Shown here: positions 49,062 to 56,970 of the stretch, piece by piece
Layout: the number at the start of each line of letters is the position of its first letter
How positions within the stretch are numbered: the first letter of the stretch is position 1
NCBI GenBank assembly: GCA_045866275.1
Contig: BAAFRX010000014.1
Location: forward strand, 1-59,581
Direction: 5' to 3'
Length of the DNA: 59,581 bases
DNA from: Sideroxyarcus sp045866275
GTDB lineage: Bacteria; Pseudomonadota; Gammaproteobacteria; Burkholderiales; Gallionellaceae
Made by a program: the position numbers and the translations under genes
Notes under the pieces: generated by a model
Database searches by the model: none
The model's input: only the letters and a program-made list of their open reading frames with translations
What the model was told of the DNA's origin: nothing

Positions 49062-51598
49062 GTAAGCCCTCTATCGAAGAAATCCTCGCGCCCAAGCCCG
49101 AAGCCAGGCCGCGCATCTACGCCTACTCGATCGCCGACAAGGCGCACGAGGGTCTGCTCAAGGTGGGGCAGACCACGCGCGACGTGAAGCAGCGCATCGC
49201 GGAGCAGGTAAAGACCGCCGCCATCAAGAACTACAAAATCGAGCTGGATGAATCCGCCGCGCGCGACGACGGCACCCTGTTCAGCGATCACGAGGTGCGC
49301 GCGGCGCTGGTCAGGAAGGGCTTCGAGAACGTCGAGCTGGAGTGGATGCGCTGTTCGCTCAAGGACGTGAAAACTGCACTCATCGAACTGCGCACCGGCC
49401 AGTGCTTCACGGGCACGCACCACGAAACCTTCCCGATGCGTCGCGAACAGGCCGAAGCGGTGGACAAGACCTTTGACTACTACCAGTCAATCTGGGCCGA
49501 GCAGAAAAATGCTGCGCCGCGTTTTCTGTGGAACGCGAAGATGCGCTTCGGCAAGACCTTCACCGCCTATCAGTTGGCCAAGAAGCTCGGCGCGAAGCGG
49601 GTACTGGTGCTCACCTTCAAACCGGCGGTGGAAGATGCCTGGCAGACCGACCTGGAAAACCATGTGGACTTCAACGGCTGGCAATACCTCTCGCGTTCGT
49701 CTGGCAGCGATCCGACGCAGATTGACCGCAAAAAACCCGTCGTCTATTTCGGCTCCTTTCAGGACTTGCTCGGCCGCGATGCGGTTGGCAACATCAAGCC
49801 CAAGAACGAGTGGCTGCACACGGTGAATTGGGATTTGGTGGTGTTCGACGAATATCACTTCGGGGCGTGGCGCGACACCGCCAAGGAACTGTTCGAGGGT
49901 GAAGAGGAGTCCGTCGCGAAGAAGGAGGCCAAACTCGAATATGCCGCCGGGCTGGAAGACATGAACGAAGACTTCACCGTGCTTTCGGAGCAGGAAACCG
50001 AGTTCCTGCCCATCACCACGAAAGCTTATCTGTATCTCTCCGGCACGCCGTTCAAGGCGCTGGCGACGGGTGAATTCATCGAGGAACAGATTTTCAACTG
50101 GACCTACACCGACGAGCAGCGCGCCAAGGAGGCGTTCGCCGCGACGCATCCGGGCCAGCGCAACCCCTATGCGGCGTTGCCGCAGATGCGCTTGCTGACC
50201 TATCAGATGCCGGATGAGCTGCTGGCCATTGCCAGCGGCGGCGAGTTTGACGAGTTCGATCTCAATGCGTTCTTCGAGGCATCGGGTACGGGCAAGGCGG
50301 CGAAGTTCAAACACAAGAGCGATGTGCAGAAGTGGCTGGACATCATCCGTGGTGGTTACGCGCAGAAATCGGTCGAGCACCTGAAAACGGGCACGCGGCC
50401 GCCGTTTCCGTATTCCGATGTGCGCCTGCTGCCTTACCTGCAACACTCGTTCTGGTTCCTGCCCAACGTCGCGGCTTGCCATGCGATGGCGAACCTGCTG
50501 GCCGAGAAGCACAATGTGTTTTGGCGGGACTACGATGTGTTGGTTGCGGCAGGCGCCTCGGCGGGCATCGGGCTAGAGGCACTGCCGCCCGTGCGCCATG
50601 CCATCGGCAGCGGCTTCGAGACCAAGACCATCACGCTGTCGTGCGGCAAGCTCACCACCGGCGTCACCGTGGCGCAGTGGTCGTCCATCCTGATGTTGCG
50701 CAATCTCAAGTCGCCCGAGACGTATTTTCAGGCGGCGTTCCGCGTGCAGTCGCCGTGGTCGATCAAGAACCCCAACGGCGATAACCCGAGCGAGGAGGAA
50801 ATCCTCAAGCCCGTCTGCTTCGTGTTCGACTTCGCGCCCACACGCGCCTTGCGGCAACTGTCGGAGTACGGCATCGGCCTGTCGCCCAATGAATCGAACC
50901 CGGAAAATGCGGTCAAGGAGCTGGTGTCATTCCTGCCCGTGCTGGCGTATGACGGCGCGAACATGACACAGATCGACGCCGGCGGCATTCTCGACATTGC
51001 GATGGCGGGCACCTCGGCCACGCTGCTGGCGCGCAAGTGGGAGAGCGCGCTACTGGTGAATGTAGATAACGACACGCTGCGGCGCATCATGGACAACGCC
51101 GACGCAATGGCGGCCGTTGAGCGCATCGAGGGTTGGCGCGCACTGGGCGACAACATCATCGAGACCATCATCAACAAGAGCGAGAAGGTCAAGGAACTCA
51201 AGAACAAGGCGAAGAACAAGGAGTTGACGGAGAAGCAGAAGAAGCAACTCACCGAGGAGGAGAAGGAATACAAATCCAAGCGCAAGCTGGTGCAGGAAAA
51301 ACTGATCAAGTTCGCCACTCGCATCCCGGCGTTCATGTACCTCACCGACTTCCGCGAGAACACCTTGCAGGACGTGATCACCAAGCTCGAACCGGAACTG
51401 TTCCTCGCCGTCACCGGCCTGACGGTGCAGGACTTTCATCTGCTCGTCCGTCTGAAAGTATTCAACACCGAGCAGATGAATCAAGCCGTGTTCGCTTTCC
51501 GGCGTTATGAGGATGCGTCGCTACGCTATACGGGAATCGAGAGCCATGAGGGCTTAAGGCACTATGGGCTATATGACACGGTGGTGGCGAAGGATTGA
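49058..51598 (+). CDS. GIY-YIG/T5orf172 nuclease fused to a DEAD/DEAH helicase
   Basis: An 846-residue restriction-type protein. The first 130 residues are a GIY-YIG-like (T5orf172/MUG113-type) domain: RIYAYSIADKAHEGLLKVGQ, then TTRDVKQRIAEQ. A superfamily 2 helicase follows, with motif I in WNAKMRFGKTFTAYQLAKKL (about 157-176), motif II VFDEYHFGAW (about 263-272), motif III LYLSGTPFKAL and a second RecA-like lobe (LSCGKLTTGVTVAQW, FQAAFRVQSPW). A lysine-rich helix lies near residues 708-745. It likely cleaves or moves on DNA in the restriction step. The ATG at 49058 overlaps the Fic stop. Confidence 0.87.
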   Translation: MSKPSIEEILAPKPEARPRIYAYSIADKAHEGLLKVGQTTRDVKQRIAEQVKTAAIKNYKIELDESAARDDGTLFSDHEVRAALVRKGFENVELEWMRCSLKDVKTALIELRTGQCFTGTHHETFPMRREQAEAVDKTFDYYQSIWAEQKNAAPRFLWNAKMRFGKTFTAYQLAKKLGAKRVLVLTFKPAVEDAWQTDLENHVDFNGWQYLSRSSGSDPTQIDRKKPVVYFGSFQDLLGRDAVGNIKPKNEWLHTVNWDLVVFDEYHFGAWRDTAKELFEGEEESVAKKEAKLEYAAGLEDMNEDFTVLSEQETEFLPITTKAYLYLSGTPFKALATGEFIEEQIFNWTYTDEQRAKEAFAATHPGQRNPYAALPQMRLLTYQMPDELLAIASGGEFDEFDLNAFFEASGTGKAAKFKHKSDVQKWLDIIRGGYAQKSVEHLKTGTRPPFPYSDVRLLPYLQHSFWFLPNVAACHAMANLLAEKHNVFWRDYDVLVAAGASAGIGLEALPPVRHAIGSGFETKTITLSCGKLTTGVTVAQWSSILMLRNLKSPETYFQAAFRVQSPWSIKNPNGDNPSEEEILKPVCFVFDFAPTRALRQLSEYGIGLSPNESNPENAVKELVSFLPVLAYDGANMTQIDAGGILDIAMAGTSATLLARKWESALLVNVDNDTLRRIMDNADAMAAVERIEGWRALGDNIIETIINKSEKVKELKNKAKNKELTEKQKKQLTEEEKEYKSKRKLVQEKLIKFATRIPAFMYLTDFRENTLQDVITKLEPELFLAVTGLTVQDFHLLVRLKVFNTEQMNQAVFAFRRYEDASLRYTGIESHEGLRHYGLYDTVVAKD

Positions 51599-51789
51599 GC
51601 GAAGTGACTCTAATGGCGGGAATCTGCCCGGTTGCTGTTGTGGGTGCGAATGTGGTCGGTCGTCTCCCAAGGCCGAGAAGTTGACGTGGGTTTCGGTTGA
51701 GGATGTGCTGATTTATTTGGCTTCCCCCGGTATGACGCATAAATCAGCGCTCCCTTAAGTCAATCATTTTTTGGGTGCACTGCCCGAGG
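51599..51789. other. Right boundary of the defence-type operon
   Basis: No gene or terminator is evident in these 191 bases between the helicase gene and the convergent mntP gene. A short frame at 51564-51758 overlaps the helicase end and has no coding support. Confidence 0.35.
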
Positions 51790-52323
51790 TCACATCACCA
51801 GCATCTTCACCCCGATCAAAATCAACACCACCCCGCCGAACACCTCTGCCTTGCTCTCCAGCCAGGTGCCGCTCTTCTCCCCGATGCGCACGCCGAGCCA
51901 ACTGAAAGCAAAGGTCGTCACGCCGATGATGAGGCAGGCCAGATAGATATTGATGTCCAGCAGGTTCAGGCTAAAGCCGGCAGCCATGGCGTCAATGCTG
52001 GTGGCGATGGCGAGCAGCAGCAGGGTCTTGTGGGTGAGGGCTTCGATGTCCTCCTCGATGTCGTCGCTCAATCCTTCGTGGACCATCTTGCCGCCGATCA
52101 GCGCCAGCAGGCCGAAGGCGATCCAGGGAGCGTAAGCATCCACCCATCCCAGCACGCCCCGGCCACCGAGATAGCCGATGAAGGGCATCAATGCCTGGAA
52201 TGCGCCGAAATAGAGCCCGGCCTTCAGGCCCAGTCCTTTGCGGTTGTCCTTGGAGCCCAGACCGATGGCGACAGCGAAGGCGTCCATGCTGAGGGCGACG
52301 GCCAATACCATGACTTCTAACAT
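51790..52323 (-). CDS. mntP: Manganese efflux pump MntP
   Basis: A 177-residue six-helix Mn2+ exporter. The two family repeats with metal-binding aspartates are seen as ALSMDAFAVAIGLG (residue 14) and ATSIDAMAAGFSL (residue 112). LGGRGVLGWVDAYAPWIAFGLLALIGGKM is also characteristic. The region just upstream on the minus strand is pyrimidine-rich and lacks a clear ribosome site. A TATAAT (minus strand, 52356-52361) gives a leader of only about 26 bases, leaving no room for the Mn riboswitch that controls mntP in E. coli. Confidence 0.93.
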   Translation of the reverse strand: MLEVMVLAVALSMDAFAVAIGLGSKDNRKGLGLKAGLYFGAFQALMPFIGYLGGRGVLGWVDAYAPWIAFGLLALIGGKMVHEGLSDDIEEDIEALTHKTLLLLAIATSIDAMAAGFSLNLLDINIYLACLIIGVTTFAFSWLGVRIGEKSGTWLESKAEVFGGVVLILIGVKMLVM

Positions 52324-52716
52324 GCGGGGATGGAGGGAATGAAAAAGGGGGGCGGATTATACGGGGTCAACCAGGCGCGTTTGATACGTTTTGCCTGTGC
52401 CCCCGAAAAACGTATTTCTTAACGCGCCCGTTATGCGGTCTTCTCGATCAACAGTTGGAGGAAAAAAGGAGATTGACTTTGAAGGCCCGGTGTTTCAGGA
52501 TTCTGGCGTAGTGGTGCAAGTTAACCGGCACTTATACGTGCAGCGAAAACGGTGTTGTGGGTCGGGTTTCACCTGGCATGTCGGACTGAAGTCCGACCCA
52601 CAAAGGGCTCGGGTTTCACCCAAAGGGTGCGCGAACCCCTGCGAGGTAACCCGACCCACAAGTGCTTTCCACACCTTGGCATAAGTACCCGATCGTACAC
52701 AACACTACATTAGCCG
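52324..52716. other. Intergenic region with repeat element
   Basis: Holds the mntP -10, then a repeat of the GTGGGTCGGGTT family (52558-52660). An open frame at 52391-52684 is only the repeat read through and is not taken as a gene. No clear promoter for the cytochrome gene was found. Confidence 0.55.
52558..52660. repeat. GTGGGTCGGGTT-family repeat (copy 4), full element
   Basis: The outer arms GTGGGTCGGGTT (52558-52569) and AACCCGACCCAC (52649-52660) are perfect inverted repeats. Inside are TGTCGGACTGAAGTCCGACC and a GTGCGCGAACCCCTGCGAGG segment shared with 3724-3829. Upstream bases 52531-52557 resemble 29083-29106. Confidence 0.8.
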
Positions 52717-53940
52717 ATGAAACCGCACACCATACGACAATATAAAAATCGGCGTGTGCCGCTGCTGATCCTGATGGGGATGTTGTCCGGCATGGCCTGG
52801 CCGGTGCTGGCGGATGAGACGGCGGATTTTCTGCGCCGTCATTGGGCGCAGCCCATTGCGCCGCAAGGCCGGGCCCCTCAATCCTTCTCCGCGCTGGAGG
52901 CCTCGCTGGAACCGGCTGCCTGCGGAACGTGTCATCGGCGCCAATGGCTGGATTGGCAAACCAGCCTGCATGCGCATGCCGTGGGGCCCGGCCTGATGGG
53001 GCAGCTCGTGGATGTGCCTTATACCGATGTACCCGCGCTGCGTGATTGCACGCGCTGCCATGCGCCGTTGGCCGAGCAGGAAGCCGATCTCATCCAGCAA
53101 TTGCGCGGACAGAAAAACCACGCGGCCTTGCACCAACAGGGGCTGGTGTGTGCGGCATGCCACGTGCGCCAGCATGTCCGTTATGGTCCGCCTCCGCCCA
53201 AGCCTGCACCTGTGGGCAAGCCTTCGGGACCACACAATGGCTTCGTGAGTGCACCGGCCTTCGAAGACGGGCGCTTTTGCGCCACCTGCCACCAGTTTGG
53301 CGCGGATGGCTATGCATTGAACGGCAAACCGCTGGAGAACACCTATGCCGAGTGGCTGGCCTCTCCTTATGCGCGGCAGGGAAAACAATGCCAGAGCTGC
53401 CATATGCCCGGGCGCCGCCATCTGTGGCGCGGGATCCATGATGCGGAAATGACGCGCCAAGGGGTGACGATAGAGCCGGTTCCGCCCGCCCTTCGTGACG
53501 GGCGCGTGTCGGCGCAATTGGCTTTGACCAACCGGGGTACGGGACACCATTTCCCGACCTATGTGACCCCTCGGGTGCGGATGCAAATCTACCAGGCCGC
53601 CGTTGACGGCACACCCCTTGCCGGGACGTTGCGGGAGCTGATCATTGCGCGTCAGGTGACGGCGGACTTGTCGGCGGAGCTGTCCGACACCCGTCTGGCA
53701 CCCGATGCGCAGGCCGTGCTGGCGTATCGCATCGCGCGCCATGCAGCGGCATCCGAGGTCGTCATGCGGGTTCGGGTTGAACCGGATTATTTTTATAGCG
53801 GTTTATATCGCGCCCTGTTGCGTAGTGCACCGGACGGCGAAGGGCGCGCGTTGCTGCAAACGGCGCTCGAGCATTCGCTCCAATCCGTCTACGATCTTGA
53901 GCTGCTGCACTACCCTTTGCCAACACCCACGGCGCAGTAA
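52717..53940 (+). CDS. Periplasmic pentaheme c-type cytochrome
   Basis: A 407-residue exported protein with a signal peptide ending near PVLA (residue 32) and five CXXCH haem sites: CGTCH (69), CTRCH, CAACH, CATCH and CQSCH, all in the first 230 residues. They follow the spacing of the cytochrome c-554/NrfB-like fold. The last 170 residues contain no haem site and look beta-rich (TNRGTGHHFPTYVTPRVRM), a domain found in some outer-membrane-associated multihaem proteins. Electron transfer in respiration or iron oxidation is possible, but no partner genes are nearby. Histidines outside CXXCH could serve as distal ligands. Confidence 0.87.
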   Translation: MKPHTIRQYKNRRVPLLILMGMLSGMAWPVLADETADFLRRHWAQPIAPQGRAPQSFSALEASLEPAACGTCHRRQWLDWQTSLHAHAVGPGLMGQLVDVPYTDVPALRDCTRCHAPLAEQEADLIQQLRGQKNHAALHQQGLVCAACHVRQHVRYGPPPPKPAPVGKPSGPHNGFVSAPAFEDGRFCATCHQFGADGYALNGKPLENTYAEWLASPYARQGKQCQSCHMPGRRHLWRGIHDAEMTRQGVTIEPVPPALRDGRVSAQLALTNRGTGHHFPTYVTPRVRMQIYQAAVDGTPLAGTLRELIIARQVTADLSAELSDTRLAPDAQAVLAYRIARHAAASEVVMRVRVEPDYFYSGLYRALLRSAPDGEGRALLQTALEHSLQSVYDLELLHYPLPTPTAQ

Positions 53941-54112
53941 GGCCGGTCCGGATCAAACGCGGTTCACCCCGGATTGCGGCCGGAGCTGCCGACGCATCGC
54001 CCAATCCTGAAAATAAGCTACTTTCACCCGTTTATTCCGCAGATGCCTGGATTCCCCTGCTGTTAAGTTGGGCGCATGCCGTTTTGGGCATTGACGCACA
54101 GCGAGGTAAAAC

Positions 54113-56299
54113 ATGCCTGCCCCCAACAAGATCCGCCTGGTATCTTCCCGCGATGAAGAGCAACAAGCCGAATCCGAAGCCATTTTCGAATCGCGCAGCC
54201 GGGTCGAGGCCGAGATCGATGCCCAACTCGCAGTTCAGGCACGCGCCCGCGCCGAGGCGCATGCGCGCGCCATTGCACAGGGCAAAGCCCGTGGGGAGAG
54301 CGAGATTGCCGCGCAGATCGAACTGCGCAATCGCGCCGAGGCGCAACTCGTCGAGGAAGTGCGTGCCCGGCTGGAGCAGGAACGTGCCTTGGCTTTGGCG
54401 GCACAGGAGAAGTTGGCAGCGGAGGCTGAGCTGGCCGAGGCGGTGCTGGCCAGGCAACACGCCGAGCAAGTGGCACAACAGGAGTTGGCGCAACGGCTGG
54501 TCGCCGAGCAGAAATTGATCGACGAGCAGCGCCGGCGGGCCGAAGCTGAACATGAGGCCGCGCTGGTGGCACAGGAGCGGGCTGACCGCGAGGCGACCCT
54601 GACCCGGGTGGCGGCGGAAAAACTGAAGCAGGAAAAGGAAGTCGTGGCGCGGGTCAACGCCAAGCTGGCAGCGGAACGATCGGCGCAGGAGGCGATGGTC
54701 GCGCGCGAGCGCAGCGAGTCACTCGCGCTGGCCGAAACGCAAGCCAGAATCGCCGCGGAGCTGGAGGGTGAGCGGGCTGCCGCGGAGCGCGCCGAAGCGG
54801 AGCGCACGTTGACGGAAAACATCGAATTGCGCGCGCGTATCGAAGCACAAGCCCAGGAAGAAGCGCTTGCGCGCAATGCCGCCGAATGCCGTGCGGCAGA
54901 AGTGGCACGGCAGGCGCTGGAACAGGAACAGGCAGCGCGAGTCGGTGCCGAGCACAAATTGCAGGCCGAGCAGGAGGCGCTGCAATCGTTGAGCGCAAGA
55001 GCCGCGATCGAGCAGCAGGCGGCGCAAGAGCGGGAACAGGCCAACCGCCTGTTGCGCAAGGCCGAAGAGGATGCGCGTGTCCTTCTGGTGGCGGAGCAGC
55101 AAGCGCAACGCGCGGCGGCTGCACGTGCCCAGGCGCAGCAGGAACTGGTCAGCCAGGCGCAGCAAAGGGCAGAGGCGGAAATGTTCGCCGCGCGCGCCGT
55201 CGAACAACAACTGGCTGCGGAGCAGGAAGCGATTGACGCCGCCCTCAAACAGCGCGAGATGGCCGAGCGCGCCAGCGAATTGGCGCGGCAAAAAGCGGAA
55301 TCCGAACGGCAACTTTATCTGGCCGCACAGCAGCAGGCGGCGAACGACAAGCAGGAAGCGCAGTTGCTGCAGCAGAAACTGGAAGCCATCAACAGCCAGT
55401 TGGCCGCTGCGGAAAACACGATCCAGCTTGCCTTGTCCGCGTACCAGGCCGAACAGGACAGGGTGGATGCCGAACTGGCTGAACAGCAGGCAGCACAACA
55501 GCGGATCGCCGCCGAAGCAGAGGCGGCCGCCGCCGCCACCCAACGTGCCGCTCTGGAAACGGAAGCGGCAGAGGCCGCGCAACAGCGCGCCATTTCAGAA
55601 CAACAGGCCATCGAGACGATCACCGCGCGCATGGAGGCGGAGCTGCAGGCGATCGAGACCAACAATCGCTGTCTTGAGCGCGAGGTGCGGGCACAGGAGA
55701 TCGCGGCGGCAAAACTGGCGGAAGACAAAATCCTGCTGGAAAACCTGCGCGAAAAAGAGGCGCAGAACCTGCGTGCGCTGAATATGGCAAAGTTGAAAGC
55801 GGAGACCGAAGAACAAGCGTTGCGCGCGGAAGAAGAGGCATTGCGTGCCGATGCGCGGGCAGTGGTGGCTGCACGCCAGCGCATCGAGGCGGCGCAGGCG
55901 GCAGCGCAGGCATCGGCACGAACGGTCATCGAGGAGAATGCGGCGCTGCAAGCAGAAATTAACGTACTGGAAAAGTCCGTCCTGCAGCGTGAGATGAGAA
56001 AAAACACGAAATTAAGAAATGCGCTACAACAAACACAGGCCCAGCTCGAAACGGAAATGCTGCTGGGTAAATTGCGCCGCAGCATGCGTTTCAATCGCGG
56101 TGCACAGGGGGTTTTTGCGCTCTCGATGATTTTCGGGGCAGGGTTGTGGTTGTTGCAACCGACCGCTCCGACCAGGCCGGCACCGGCGGTTGATGCCACC
56201 CGGGTACTGCCTCCCAGAACTGCGGGCGGCAGCGTGGAGAGTTTCAGACTCTCGACTGAATTGAGCCAACCTCCAGTGCGCGTGACGGCGGAGGACTGA
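54113..56299 (+). CDS. Long Ala/Glu/Gln-rich coiled-coil protein with C-terminal membrane anchor
   Basis: A 728-residue protein not assigned to a family. Residues about 15-650 are almost unbroken coiled coil, rich in Ala, Glu, Gln and Arg, with recurrent AEAE- and AAQQ-type segments and hardly any proline or glycine. A single membrane helix follows (about 663-682, FALSMIFGAGLWLL) and then a Pro-rich tail of 46 residues, probably periplasmic. It has no signal peptide, so the coil would be in the cytoplasm. A filament-like or scaffold role is only a guess. GAGGT precedes the ATG, and a strong terminator follows. Confidence 0.75.
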   Translation: MPAPNKIRLVSSRDEEQQAESEAIFESRSRVEAEIDAQLAVQARARAEAHARAIAQGKARGESEIAAQIELRNRAEAQLVEEVRARLEQERALALAAQEKLAAEAELAEAVLARQHAEQVAQQELAQRLVAEQKLIDEQRRRAEAEHEAALVAQERADREATLTRVAAEKLKQEKEVVARVNAKLAAERSAQEAMVARERSESLALAETQARIAAELEGERAAAERAEAERTLTENIELRARIEAQAQEEALARNAAECRAAEVARQALEQEQAARVGAEHKLQAEQEALQSLSARAAIEQQAAQEREQANRLLRKAEEDARVLLVAEQQAQRAAAARAQAQQELVSQAQQRAEAEMFAARAVEQQLAAEQEAIDAALKQREMAERASELARQKAESERQLYLAAQQQAANDKQEAQLLQQKLEAINSQLAAAENTIQLALSAYQAEQDRVDAELAEQQAAQQRIAAEAEAAAAATQRAALETEAAEAAQQRAISEQQAIETITARMEAELQAIETNNRCLEREVRAQEIAAAKLAEDKILLENLREKEAQNLRALNMAKLKAETEEQALRAEEEALRADARAVVAARQRIEAAQAAAQASARTVIEENAALQAEINVLEKSVLQREMRKNTKLRNALQQTQAQLETEMLLGKLRRSMRFNRGAQGVFALSMIFGAGLWLLQPTAPTRPAPAVDATRVLPPRTAGGSVESFRLSTELSQPPVRVTAED

Positions 56300-56313
56300 T
56301 CTGCCGGGGAAAC

Positions 56314-56343
56314 AAAAAGCGATGGCATCGCCATCGCTTTTTT
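56314..56343. terminator. Bidirectional terminator
   Basis: GCGATGGC (56319-56326), loop ATC, GCCATCGC (56330-56337), with five A before and six T after. It serves the coiled-coil gene and could serve the opposite strand too. Confidence 0.88.
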
Positions 56344-56359
56344 GACCGCGCATTTATTT

Positions 56360-56411
56360 AACGGGCATGGCGATTCTGCCACCCAAGACGATAAAACTTG
56401 CCATGCCCGTT
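56360..56411. repeat. 12-bp inverted repeat downstream of the SlyB-like gene
   Basis: AACGGGCATGGC (56360-56371) and GCCATGCCCGTT (56400-56411) are perfect inverted repeats with a 28-base loop. Confidence 0.6.
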
Positions 56412-56454
56412 TCGCCCTGTCCAGCTTTCCCCCGCAAGCGGGAGAAAGGGCGAA
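56411..56454 (-). terminator. Hairpin after the SlyB-like gene
   Basis: TTCGCCCT (56411-56418) pairs with AGGGCGAA (56447-56454), enclosing CTTTCCCCCGC/GCGGGAGAAAG with one mismatch. It lies just past the minus-strand stop and lacks a U-tract. Confidence 0.4.
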
Positions 56455-56477
56455 CGAATCGCCGTGCGAGTTTCAGG

Positions 56478-56936
56478 CTAATGCGTGACGCGCACCACGC
56501 CGGCGCTGTCGATCACGCGCACCTTGTCGCCCACGGCAAAGGTCTCGTCGTTGACCGATTTGGCTTGTACGACAGAGATATGGCGGCCATCCTCAAGCTG
56601 GATGGCGAATTCGATGCCATCCTCGCGCGTATAGCCTTCTTCCGCCGCCGCTCCCACCACGCCCCCGACGACGGCCCCGAGAACACCCGCGACGGCGCTG
56701 CCCTTGCCTCTGCCGACTGAACTGCCAGCTACGCCGCCGACTACGGCACCCGCACCGCCGCCGATGGGGGTTTTAGTGCCCTCGATACGGACTTCGTGCA
56801 AGCCTTCGATGATGCCGACGCGGTAGGTCTGGATCTGCCGCACCTGGTCGCGCGTATAGACGTCGCCGGATTTTCCGCTGGCGCAGGCGGCCAGCAAGGT
56901 GACGATGCCCAGGGCAAGAACGAGTCTGGAATTCAT
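56478..56936 (-). CDS. Outer-membrane lipoprotein, SlyB/glycine-zipper family
   Basis: A 152-residue lipoprotein. The lipobox LLAAC puts the acylated cysteine at residue 18. A glycine-zipper region spans about 58-97 (GGGAGAVVGGVAGSSVGRGK and LGAVVGGVVGAAAEEG), and a small beta domain follows (IEFAIQLEDGRHISVVQ, VGDKVRVID). This matches SlyB/Pcp proteins, which stabilise the outer membrane and in enterics answer to PhoPQ. An AGGAGAC site precedes the start. It is followed by hairpins that may end the transcript. Confidence 0.87.
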   Translation of the reverse strand: MNSRLVLALGIVTLLAACASGKSGDVYTRDQVRQIQTYRVGIIEGLHEVRIEGTKTPIGGGAGAVVGGVAGSSVGRGKGSAVAGVLGAVVGGVVGAAAEEGYTREDGIEFAIQLEDGRHISVVQAKSVNDETFAVGDKVRVIDSAGVVRVTH

Positions 56937-56970
56937 GGTGTTTGTCTCCTGTAAAAATTAAATCCGGCTA

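Noticed and set aside
51564..51758. Small open frame after the helicase gene
   Set aside because: Overlaps the end of the helicase gene and shows no coding features.
52324..52400. Mn-sensing yybP-ykoY riboswitch upstream of mntP
   Set aside because: The probable -10 leaves a leader of only about 26 bases and no riboswitch core was visible.
52391..52684. Open frame of 97 codons between mntP and the cytochrome gene
   Set aside because: Over half of it is the dispersed repeat read through; no ribosome site and no family.
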